Shown: positions 26,664 to 36,205 of the stretch, one piece after another
Numbering within the stretch: position 1 is the stretch's first letter
Layout of the letters: the number at the start of each line of letters is the position of its first letter
NCBI GenBank assembly: GCA_003233175.1
Contig: QIKY01000090.1
Span: 1 to 59,598, forward strand
From: Planctomycetaceae bacterium
GTDB lineage: Bacteria > Planctomycetota > Planctomycetia > Pirellulales > Pirellulaceae
Reading direction: 5' to 3'
DNA length: 59,598 nucleotides
The notes under the pieces: generated by a model
Database searches by the model: none
Seen by the model: the letters and a program-made list of their open reading frames with translations, nothing else
Told to the model about the DNA's origin: nothing
Translations under genes and position numbers: made by a program

Positions 26664-26968
26664 AGGTTTTCATGGAGTAGGCGTTTCAAAACACGTAACC
26701 GTTCGTGGCGGTGGAGGAAATCGTGCCAACGATATAGCCGACAGCGAATAATCCATAAACGGATACGAAGAAGGGAAACGCAGAGCTCGCAAAGGCGCGG
26801 AGGGCCGTGGAGAAGAAGAATAAAGAACAAATGACGAAATGAATGCAAACGATACAACATTCATTCATCAGCCGATGAGCGCTAGCTCACGGTTTACAGC
26901 ATTCTCGGAGAACCGGACTTCGCCCAAAGCAAACATTTCTGAAAAGCGACCCTTTCTGAAAAGCAACC
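26664..26968. repeat. Gap with D-family repeat and a 'gcgctagc' remnant
   Basis: 26690-26840 contains 'cgtaaccgttcgtggcgg', 'agccgacagcgaataatcc' and 'cgcaaaggcgcggagggccg'. 26868-26895 has 'cagccgatgagcgctagctc', related to the 13.1-kb palindrome. 26934-26965 has a direct repeat 'tctgaaaagc'. No gene seen. Confidence 0.6.
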
Positions 26969-27766
26969 ATGACAACCATTCTCAGTCGAACTGCGCTGTG
27001 CGCCGTCTTGCTGTTCGCCAGCGGTAACGCCGCGCCGGCGCCGCGGCGCTCGGCTCAAAAGGAATTGGCCGCGCTGCAAGATTTTGTCGGCCCCTGGCGC
27101 GGCGTCGGTCAAATTCGGCGCGGCTCCAACCAAGGCGCCTGGATCGAGCAAGCCGAATGGGTCTGGAAATTCGACGACCAAACAGCGGCCATCGAATTCA
27201 AGGCGCCGAAAGCAAAGCACCTGCGCTCCGGCGTGATCACACCCAGCGCGCAGGCGGGGCGTCTGCAATTGGACGCCCTCTTGGCCGATTCCACGCCAGT
27301 GCATTATGAAGGAAGCGTGGTTAATCAAAAGCAGGACGGCAAAGAACAGGGCGCCCAAAAAAAGAGCGACAGCGGGCGATTGGTTTTTGAGGCGTCTAGC
27401 AAACAGACAACTGAAAAACCAACCGCGCCGGCGCGGATCACGCTCCGCCTCACCGCCGGCGGGAAGCGGTTGGTCGTGCTGCTGGAGCGACGTCTGGGTG
27501 AAAGCCGCTACGCCAGAATGGCGGAAATTGGCTACACGCGCCGCGGCAGTCAGTTCGGCCAAGGCGCATCGTACATCGAATGCGTGGTCACCGGCGGATT
27601 AGGTACGATTCCGGTCACGTACGAAGGTCAAACCTACCAGGTTTGTTGCAGCGGTTGCCGCGACCTGTTCGACGCCAACCCCCAAACCGTGCTGGAAGAA
27701 TACCGCGCTCGTTTGGCGGCGAAAAAGAACCCGCCAGAAAAAAACGGACGCTCCGCCCGAGATTGA
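26969..27766 (+). CDS. Exported protein with C-terminal YHS/TRASH-like metal-binding domain
   Basis: A 265-residue protein with a signal peptide (SRTALCAVLLFASGNAAPA). Residues about 30-190 form an unrecognised beta-rich domain (ALQDFVGPWRGVGQIRRG...WKFDDQTAAIEFKAP) resembling heme-binding/THAP4-like barrels only in general pattern. The last 60 residues (IECVVTGGLGTIPVTYEGQTYQVCCSGCRDLFDANPQTVLEEY) match the YHS/TRASH-type metal-binding module with Cys residues at EC, and CCSGC. Its neighbour is a Mn/Zn-binding lipoprotein, so a role in metal sensing or handling outside the cytoplasm is plausible. No clear ribosome-binding site. A separate promoter follows this gene. Confidence 0.72.
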   Translation: MTTILSRTALCAVLLFASGNAAPAPRRSAQKELAALQDFVGPWRGVGQIRRGSNQGAWIEQAEWVWKFDDQTAAIEFKAPKAKHLRSGVITPSAQAGRLQLDALLADSTPVHYEGSVVNQKQDGKEQGAQKKSDSGRLVFEASSKQTTEKPTAPARITLRLTAGGKRLVVLLERRLGESRYARMAEIGYTRRGSQFGQGASYIECVVTGGLGTIPVTYEGQTYQVCCSGCRDLFDANPQTVLEEYRARLAAKKNPPEKNGRSARD

Positions 27767-27786
27767 TCCGCTGCAAAATGAATGAC

Positions 27787-27832
27787 TTGACGTTGTTTGA
27801 CGGATGAAATAAAATGTTTTGAACATTCAAAA
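27787..27832 (+). promoter_or_regulatory. Promoter with overlapping palindromic operator for the metal-binding lipoprotein
   Basis: TTGACG (27787-27792), 17-nt spacer, TAAAAT (27810-27815) form a good sigma-70-type promoter. TTTTGAACATTCAAAA at 27817-27832 is a perfect palindrome (7-bp arms, 2-nt centre) placed at the expected transcription start, where a repressor would block initiation. The gene it serves binds Mn or Zn, so a MntR/Fur-type regulator is the natural candidate. Confidence 0.65.
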
Positions 27833-27871
27833 TTATTTTGTTCCAACCTCGAAGTTCAACGGACGTGTTCG

Positions 27872-28909
27872 ATGCGGCGAATTTTCCCGGCTACAGCGGT
27901 TTGTTGCGTCGTGCTTCTGGTATCGGTGAGCGGCTGCACCGACGTCACCCCCCAATCGGCAAACGACAAAATCCTTGGCGCCGAGGGTTCGCCCATACAG
28001 ATTGTCGCCACCTGCGGGATGGTGGCGAATATCGTGGCGGTGGTGGCCGGCGATCGGGCGGAGGTGACGAGTTTGATGGGCGCGGGCGTCGATCCTCACT
28101 TGTACCGACCCGACCGAAACGACATTTTGCGACTGCAAAAGGCGGACGTCGTTTTTTATTCCGGTTTACGTTTGGAAGGCCGGATGATCGACACGTTTAA
28201 GAGTTTGAAGAAATCGGGCAAACCGGTTTTCGCGGTCACCGATGCAATCGACCGCTCCTACCTGCGCGAACCTCCGGAATTCGCCGGGCACTACGATCCG
28301 CATGTCTGGATGGACGTTTCCGCCTGGCGCGAGTGCGTGCCGTTCGTGGCGCAGTCGCTCTCGAAACTCGATCCCGCAGGCGCCGCGAGCTATGAACAAA
28401 ACGCCGCCGCCTACCAACAACAATTGCTGCATCTCGATGCGTACGTGCGGGAGGCAGTGCATTCGATTCCCAAAAAGCAACGCGTTCTTGTCACGGCGCA
28501 TGACGCCTTCGGCTATTTTGGCCGGGCGTACGGCATGAAAGTGTTGTCGGCGCAGGGAGTGAGCACGGAGTCGGAGGCGGGCGTGGAGGATGTCAACCGT
28601 TTGGTGAAGACGATTGTCAGACTGAAACTTCCGGCTATTTTTGTCGAGACGAGCGTTTCGGAAAAGAACATTCGGGCGATCTTGGAAGGCGCCGAGAGCC
28701 TGGGCTGGCAAGTCAAGATCGGCGGGAATCTGTTTTCAGACGCCATGGGCCCCAGCGGCTCCTATAAGGGAACGTATATCGGCATGTTGGATCATAACGC
28801 CACGATCATCACGCTTGGTCTGGGAGGAAGCATTCCCAAAAAAAGCGTGAACGATCGGCTTTTTGAAGACGCTGTGCAGCCGCCCGCATCGGTCGAAGAT
28901 CGACCCTAA
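27872..28909 (+). CDS. Metal (Mn/Zn) ABC transporter substrate-binding lipoprotein
   Basis: ATG 27872 gives 345 residues with a lipoprotein signal (VCCVVLLVSVSGC). The rest is a TroA/MntC-type solute-binding protein: IVATCGMVANIVAVVAGDRAEV, GAGVDPHLYRPDRNDI (His ligand), HYDPHVWMDVSAW (second His), ITAHDAFGYF-like VTAHDAFGYFGRAYGM, FVETSVSEKN (Glu position) and GMLDHNATIITLGLGG (Asp). His-His-Glu-Asp is the set used by Mn-binding members, so manganese is more likely than zinc (inference). No permease or ATPase gene lies nearby in this window. The promoter and palindromic operator directly upstream suggest metal-responsive control. Confidence 0.88.
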   Translation: MRRIFPATAVCCVVLLVSVSGCTDVTPQSANDKILGAEGSPIQIVATCGMVANIVAVVAGDRAEVTSLMGAGVDPHLYRPDRNDILRLQKADVVFYSGLRLEGRMIDTFKSLKKSGKPVFAVTDAIDRSYLREPPEFAGHYDPHVWMDVSAWRECVPFVAQSLSKLDPAGAASYEQNAAAYQQQLLHLDAYVREAVHSIPKKQRVLVTAHDAFGYFGRAYGMKVLSAQGVSTESEAGVEDVNRLVKTIVRLKLPAIFVETSVSEKNIRAILEGAESLGWQVKIGGNLFSDAMGPSGSYKGTYIGMLDHNATIITLGLGGSIPKKSVNDRLFEDAVQPPASVEDRP

Positions 28910-28953
28910 GTCGCAGGATGCCAACCAAGCATTAAAAGATCTGTTTCCGTAGG

Positions 28954-29026
28954 GTTGGAGTTCATGCTTTAGCATGTTTTGAAGCGCGGAAAAGAAACCA
29001 TGCTAAAGCATGAACTCCAACGGCGC
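28954..29026. repeat. A-family palindrome, copy 4
   Basis: Left 'gttggagttcatgctttagc', right 'catgctaaagcatgaactcc' ending CGGCGC at 29026. It sits 44 nt after the lipoprotein stop and 30 nt before the cysteine desulfurase start. Confidence 0.92.
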
Positions 29027-29056
29027 GGTGGCGGAGGTTTTGGTTTTGTGGTCTAA

Positions 29057-30229
29057 ATGACCTTTGTGAACAGCATCTATCTCGACAACAACGCCAGCAC
29101 TCCGCTCGACCCTGTAGTGGCGGAAAGAATGTCGGCACTGTTCGGCAGGGGGCTGGCCAACCCGGCTAGTCAACACAGCGCCGGCCGCCGGGCGAAACGT
29201 CTGTTGGAAGACGCGCGCGATTCCATCGCGGCTTCGCTGGGTGCTCGAACGGGAAGTTTGGAACCCGACCAAATCATTTTTACCAGCGGCGCCACCGAAG
29301 CCAATAATTTGGCGGTCTTCGGCATGTGTGGCGAACCGCCGGGAAAAATTCTCGTTTCATCATTGGAGCACCCCAGCGTGGGCGAAGCTTGCCAATCGTT
29401 GCGAAAACGAGGGTTCGAAGTGATTGTCGTCCGCGCCACGCGTAGCGGCGTGCTCGACTTAAACCACTTCCGCGATGTTTGCACGCAGGATGTCCGACTG
29501 GTTTGCCTGCAAGGCGCCAACCATGAAACCGGCGTGCTGCAACCGCTCGACGCTGTTTCCCGCCGATGCCTCGAATTCGATATTCCGCTGCACGTCGACG
29601 CCGTGCAACTAGCCGGCAAACAACCCCTCGATTTTAGTGCGCTCCCGGCGGCCTCGCTTTCGGCGTCGGCGCATAAACTGCATGGCCCTTGCGGCGTGGG
29701 AGTTTTGATCGTTCGCGGCGGTCGCCGAATTCTTCCACTGATTCGCGGCGGCGAACAGCAATTCGGGGTGCGTCCTGGCACGGAATCGGTTGTGTTGGCG
29801 GCCGGTTTCGCGCTGGCGTTGGAACGCGCTGTTACTGCGTTGCCGGAGCGAGCCGTTCTCATGCGTTCGCTGCGAGACGACTTCGAATCGGCGTTACGCT
29901 TCAACGTGGCGGGTGTTGTGATCAACGGCGGCGAAGGCGAACGCACGCCGCATGTTTCGAATGTATCGTTTCCTGGTTGTGACCGGCAAGCGTTGTTGAT
30001 GTCGTTGGATATGGCGGGAATCGCTTGTTCGACCGGTTCGGCCTGCGCCAGCGGTTCGAGCGAGCCCTCGCCGGTTTTACAAGCCATGGGGCTGCCCGAG
30101 CGAATTATCGATTCTTCGTTGCGATTCTCACTGGGCGCCATCACGACTGCCGCGGAAGTAGCGGAGGCGGCAGTGCGTATCTCGTTTGTTGTCAACAATT
30201 TAGGCGGCGATAAAAGCTGGCGGAATTGA
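29057..30229 (+). CDS. Cysteine desulfurase (NifS/IscS family)
   Basis: PLP enzyme that takes sulfur from cysteine for Fe-S cluster or thio-cofactor assembly. The 390-residue protein has YLDNNASTPLDP at the N-terminus, IIFTSGATEANNLAVFG, SSLEHPSV, HVDAVQLAGKQPLDF, the PLP lysine in SASAHKLHGPCGVG (Lys207), RGGEQQFGVRPGTESV, and the catalytic cysteine in STGSACASGSSEPSPVLQAMG (Cys330). Loop length and the SACASG motif fit the group I NifS/IscS class. No iscU, iscA or mnmA is adjacent. The dnaA frame begins around its stop codon. Confidence 0.94.
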   Translation: MTFVNSIYLDNNASTPLDPVVAERMSALFGRGLANPASQHSAGRRAKRLLEDARDSIAASLGARTGSLEPDQIIFTSGATEANNLAVFGMCGEPPGKILVSSLEHPSVGEACQSLRKRGFEVIVVRATRSGVLDLNHFRDVCTQDVRLVCLQGANHETGVLQPLDAVSRRCLEFDIPLHVDAVQLAGKQPLDFSALPAASLSASAHKLHGPCGVGVLIVRGGRRILPLIRGGEQQFGVRPGTESVVLAAGFALALERAVTALPERAVLMRSLRDDFESALRFNVAGVVINGGEGERTPHVSNVSFPGCDRQALLMSLDMAGIACSTGSACASGSSEPSPVLQAMGLPERIIDSSLRFSLGAITTAAEVAEAAVRISFVVNNLGGDKSWRN

Positions 30230-30263
30230 TTGCGGACGGGTCGCCATCGGCGGCTGGAAAGGC

Positions 30264-30269
30264 TATAAT
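30264..30269 (+). promoter_or_regulatory. Candidate dnaA promoter -10 box
   Basis: A perfect TATAAT lies 65 nt before the GTG 30334 that I choose as dnaA start. No good -35 hexamer is seen at the right distance. Its presence argues that transcription starts inside the longer possible reading frame and thus for the downstream start. Confidence 0.4.
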
Positions 30270-30333
30270 TTGGGGTCTATCTTTTTTAACGGCCAATCGG
30301 TTTTCACCTCATTCATTTTCCAGCAGCGCCCCA

Positions 30334-31455
30334 GTGATTAACGGAGTTTTCGCCATACCGCTCGACGAGTCGCTGGGGGCCTGTAAAACGCCTTGTAGTT
30401 ACCGCTGCGTCGAGAGCCGGGCGATCACAAAACAGGCTGGCACAAAACAGGCCGGCGAAAAAAGCAACTGTTGTGGCGCGCCGCCATCGAAACTTTCGGC
30501 CTACATTGGCGGGCCCGAAAATATCGCCACGCGGGTAGCCGCTGAATCGGTCTTTGCGGAGCAACGCCACTTCAACCCTTTAATTCTCACCGGCCCCACG
30601 GCAACGGGAAAATCACTAGCCGCTTTGGCGATCACTCATGGCTGGATGCGTCGAAACCGAACGGCGACTGCTTTTTCCATCACCGCCGCCGATTTCGTCT
30701 ACCAATATCGCGATGCATGCTTCACCGATAGTTTGACCGATTTTCGTCGTCGCTTCCAAAAAGCAGTTTTTATTTGCCTCGAAGACATTCAAGACCTTGC
30801 CGGAAAAACAGAAGCACAACAAGAACTGGCCGCTCTACTGGACGACGCCCTGGCGGAAAACCGCTGGGTGGTCGCCACGCGTCGAGAGCCTTGCGCGGCA
30901 TTGTGCCCCGCCTTGATGAGCCGTCTTAGCGGCGGATTGGTGGTGAATTTACGCTGCCCCGATATCGCCGCCCGACGCGAACTCCTGGAGCGATTAGCCG
31001 ACTACTACGAATATTCCTTTTCACCCTCGTCGCTCGACGAACTCGCCTCCGAACTCGATACCACTTTCCCTACGCTCAAACACGCCGTGTTATCGTTAGG
31101 CCAGGCGTGTTCGCCTGGAGGCATTGTGGGCGTCGAACAGGCGCGGAAATATCTGGAACAAGAAGTACAAGCGAAGAGCCCTTCGCTGCGTTCGATCACC
31201 TCGTGCGTCGCGCGCTACTTTAAGTTGCGCGTGGCCGACCTGCGGGGCTCCTCCCGCAAGCAGTCGGTTGTTCGCGCCCGCGCCATGGCGATGTTTTTAT
31301 GCCGCACGTTAACCGACGCAAGTTTGTCTACCATTGGCAAACAGTTCGGCAACCGCGATCACACAACCGTGCTGCACGCCTACCGCAAAGTTTCAGCCGA
31401 CGACGCCCAGAACCAGGAAATTCAACACCTGACCAAAAAACTCCTAGGCAAGTAG
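30334..31455 (+). CDS. dnaA: Chromosomal replication initiator DnaA, lacking the usual domain I
   Basis: ATP-dependent initiator that binds DnaA boxes and opens oriC. I choose GTG 30334 (373 residues); the frame is open to TTG 30226 but a TATAAT box lies between. The AAA+ domain III starts near residue 55 (YIGGPENIATR), with Walker A GPTATGKS at 87-94, a divergent Walker B region (FICLEDIQDL) and WVVATRREP at sensor I. Domain IV has the DnaA signature with IGKQFGNRDHTTVLHAYRKV. The typical 80-90-residue domain I is missing. In its place is a short segment with five cysteines (C17, C21, C25, C46, C47, numbering from GTG). Followed by oriC-like DNA, dnaN, dciA and gyrB. Confidence 0.92.
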   Translation: MINGVFAIPLDESLGACKTPCSYRCVESRAITKQAGTKQAGEKSNCCGAPPSKLSAYIGGPENIATRVAAESVFAEQRHFNPLILTGPTATGKSLAALAITHGWMRRNRTATAFSITAADFVYQYRDACFTDSLTDFRRRFQKAVFICLEDIQDLAGKTEAQQELAALLDDALAENRWVVATRREPCAALCPALMSRLSGGLVVNLRCPDIAARRELLERLADYYEYSFSPSSLDELASELDTTFPTLKHAVLSLGQACSPGGIVGVEQARKYLEQEVQAKSPSLRSITSCVARYFKLRVADLRGSSRKQSVVRARAMAMFLCRTLTDASLSTIGKQFGNRDHTTVLHAYRKVSADDAQNQEIQHLTKKLLGK

Positions 31456-31518
31456 CCCACGGCGCCCGTGAATAACTTGGCGACGGCGTGTCTGTTTATG
31501 TTCATAATTTATCGTGTT

Positions 31519-31605
31519 GCCAACATCCGCCGCCAACAGCAAACAATTCCAACGCCTTGCCAACACTTCCCAACAACAACCCAACAGCCGGCCAACGTGT
31601 TTTCA
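31519..31605. repeat. Array of seven CCAAC motifs, mostly at 10-11 bp spacing, in the origin
   Basis: CCAAC begins at 31520, 31533, 31549, 31560, 31570, 31581 and 31592, usually as GCCAACA or CCCAACA. A looser TTCAACC lies at 31602. The last five are 10 or 11 bp apart, that is one helical turn. All are in the same orientation. Confidence 0.82.
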
Positions 31606-31677
31606 ACCAATAACAGCCGCTAACTTTTGTCCGCAACCTGTTGCTCTCGCGGAGCCTGTGAGCAAGTAGGCGGCGGG

Positions 31678-31716
31678 TTATCGACATTTTTGCCCGCCCC
31701 TTTATTACTACTGCTG
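31678..31716 (+). promoter_or_regulatory. Basal unwinding system: DnaA box, GC cluster, DnaA-trios
   Basis: TTATCGACA at 31678-31686, then TTTTTGCCCGCCCC, then TTATTACTACTGCTG at 31702-31716. On the opposite strand the last tract reads 3'-AAT AAT GAT GAC GAC-5', matching the 3'-(A/G)AT-5' DnaA-trio pattern for three units and degenerating in the last two. This order is the known arrangement for bacterial origin melting. Confidence 0.7.
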
Positions 31717-31758
31717 TTCTATCCAAATAAATAACAAAGTTACGAAGGACCGTGAAGC

Positions 31759-32910
31759 ATGAAAGCGATCTGTGATCGTCAGAAGTTGCTCACCGCATTT
31801 CAGTTGGCTGCGGCCGTAGCGCCCTCGCGAAGTCCCAAACCCATTTTGATGAATGTTCGGTTTGATTTTTTCAATAATTCGGCCACGCTCGTCGCCACCG
31901 ACCTCGATACGAGCATTCGCGTAGCCGTGGAAGGGGTGGAAATCGTGGAGCCGGGCAGTGCTGTTTTACCAGTCGATCGGTTTGGCGCCATTTTGCGAGA
32001 AAACACCGACGAAAAAATCACTGTTGAAACCGATGAAAACGGCGCCAAGGTGAGCGGTGATCGAAGTCGTTTTAAGTTGCCGGTCTCGGCGGTGGAGGAG
32101 TTTCCGAATGTGGCTTCCTTCGAGGAAGAGAAATACCACATTGTTTCAGCGCGGCGGCTGAAGGAGTTGGTCCGGCGCACCGTATTCGCCACGGATGCGG
32201 AAAGTAGTCGCTACAGTTTGGGCGGCGTGCTGCTCGAAATGGAAGGCGATACGCTGATCGGCGTCGCGACCGACGGCCGACGTTTGGCGAAAATGGAAAT
32301 ACCAGCCGAATCGGTCGGCGGCCACGGAAACGCCGACGCCATGACCATCGCCCCCACGCGGTCCATGCAACTGGTGGATCGGGTGCTGGCCGACCCCGAA
32401 GAGCAAATAAAAATCGCGGCGCGGCCGAACGACATTTTGATCCAGACCTCGCAAGCCACGATTTTCACGCGTCTGATCGATGGCCGCTTTCCCAAGTGGC
32501 GAGATGTGCTGCCAAAGCGCACAGGCGCTGTGCAAATCGAACTGACTGCCGGCCCTTTTTTTTCGGCGGTTCGGCAAGCTGCGGTGGTTACGAATCAGGA
32601 GAGCCGCGGGATCATCGTTACGTTTCGAGAAGGTTCGCTTATCTTGACAAGTTCAACCGCAGAAGTTGGCGAATCGCGAGTGGAAATGTTAATTGCCTAC
32701 GATGGCCCCGAGATTTCCGTCTCGCTGGACCACCGCTTTCTGGCTGATTTCCTCAAAGTGCTCGATCCTGAAAAAAGCTTCTCGATCGAGATAGAAGGCT
32801 CCGATGCGCCAGCGCTCTGTACGACCGACGACGGCTATAGTTATGTCGTGATGCCGATGGCGCGAGAGAAAAAAAAGGAAGCCGTGAGTAGCGACGCCGC
32901 ATCGAGTTAA
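31759..32910 (+). CDS. dnaN: DNA polymerase III sliding clamp (beta subunit)
   Basis: Ring-shaped processivity clamp of the replisome. The 383-residue protein starts MKAICDRQKLLTAFQLAAAVAPSRSPKPIL and shows the three-fold repeated clamp fold: LPVDRFGAILREN, FKLPVSAVEEFPNV, RRLKELVRRTVFATDAESSRYSLGGVLLEMEGDTLIGVATDGRRLAKMEIP, ILIQTSQATIFTRLIDGRFPKW and the C-terminal YSYVVMPMAR close to the canonical YLVMPMR-type end. AAGGA at 31745-31749 precedes the ATG. The gap to dciA is short, so dnaN, dciA and perhaps gyrB are co-transcribed from within or beyond the origin. Confidence 0.96.
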   Translation: MKAICDRQKLLTAFQLAAAVAPSRSPKPILMNVRFDFFNNSATLVATDLDTSIRVAVEGVEIVEPGSAVLPVDRFGAILRENTDEKITVETDENGAKVSGDRSRFKLPVSAVEEFPNVASFEEEKYHIVSARRLKELVRRTVFATDAESSRYSLGGVLLEMEGDTLIGVATDGRRLAKMEIPAESVGGHGNADAMTIAPTRSMQLVDRVLADPEEQIKIAARPNDILIQTSQATIFTRLIDGRFPKWRDVLPKRTGAVQIELTAGPFFSAVRQAAVVTNQESRGIIVTFREGSLILTSSTAEVGESRVEMLIAYDGPEISVSLDHRFLADFLKVLDPEKSFSIEIEGSDAPALCTTDDGYSYVVMPMAREKKKEAVSSDAASS

Positions 32911-32935
32911 GGCAACCTTCAAGGGATTGAGAAAA

Positions 32936-33322
32936 ATGGCGGGTTTACCTTCGGAAGATCGCGAAGCAGCACAGTTGCAAGCCGAATTGGAGCGGCGGCA
33001 ATGGCGGCCAAGAGGTCCTCGAAAAGTGTCGCAAGTGATGTCGTCGTTGTTGGCCAAGCGAGGGTATGCCCGCCAGCAAAGCGGGGATCGTTTTGCGGAA
33101 GCCTGGCGAGCGGCGGCGAAACGTTTGGCGGCGCACAGTCGTCCTGGAAATCTGCGTGGCGGCGTGTTGGAGATTTTTGTGCGGAACTCGACCATGCTCC
33201 AAGAACTTAAATTTCAAGAACGAAAAATCGTCGCGGCGCTGTGTGAGAGTTTGCGAGAAACAACGATCAAAAAATTGCGTTTCAAGGTGGGCGGTTTCGA
33301 TGTGCCGCCCACTGGCGGCTAA
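32936..33322 (+). CDS. dciA: DciA-family (DUF721) protein
   Basis: Small 128-residue protein of the DUF721/DciA family, which loads or operates the replicative helicase DnaB in bacteria without DnaC. AGGGA at 32922-32926 selects ATG 32936 rather than TTG 32927. Features: basic N-terminus (RRQWRPRGPRKVSQVMSSLLAKRGY), the conserved FAEAWRAAAKRLAAHSRPGNLRGGVLEIFV and the QELKFQERKIVAALCESL helix, ending with KLRFKVG. Position between dnaN and gyrB is the usual one for planctomycetes and many other phyla. It may compensate for the missing domain I of DnaA in helicase recruitment (inference). Confidence 0.87.
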   Translation: MAGLPSEDREAAQLQAELERRQWRPRGPRKVSQVMSSLLAKRGYARQQSGDRFAEAWRAAAKRLAAHSRPGNLRGGVLEIFVRNSTMLQELKFQERKIVAALCESLRETTIKKLRFKVGGFDVPPTGG

Positions 33323-36017
<2,695 letters not shown>

Positions 36018-36205
36018 CCGGTGTTTCCCAGCCCGTAGATTTGTCGTGCCTGAACGGACAGTAACCGTTTGACAGACACCTAGCATCGTGCGAGAAATAC
36101 ATGTCGCCTTTCGCTCCGCGTAAGCAAGCATGTTTCGTTTGTTTCGCAGATCGAAAGACGACCATAAAAACCCGCAAAGTCGTTAGCCCCCGGGATTGAT
36201 TCACG

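Larger units (their letters stand above)
31456..31758. other. Candidate chromosomal replication origin (oriC)
   Basis: The dnaA-dnaN gap. It contains three near-consensus DnaA boxes (one mismatch each to TTATNCACA): TTATTCACG on the minus strand at 31467-31475, TTATGAACA on the minus strand at 31499-31507, and TTATCGACA on the plus strand at 31678-31686. The last is followed by a GC cluster (31692-31700) and a DnaA-trio-like tract (31702-31716), then AT-rich DNA to 31745. Between the boxes lies an array of CCAAC motifs at 31519-31605. Confidence 0.75.

Noticed and set aside
31519-31605. CRISPR array for the CCAAC repeats
   Set aside because: Units are 7 bp at one-turn spacing with no constant repeat-spacer structure and no cas genes in the window.
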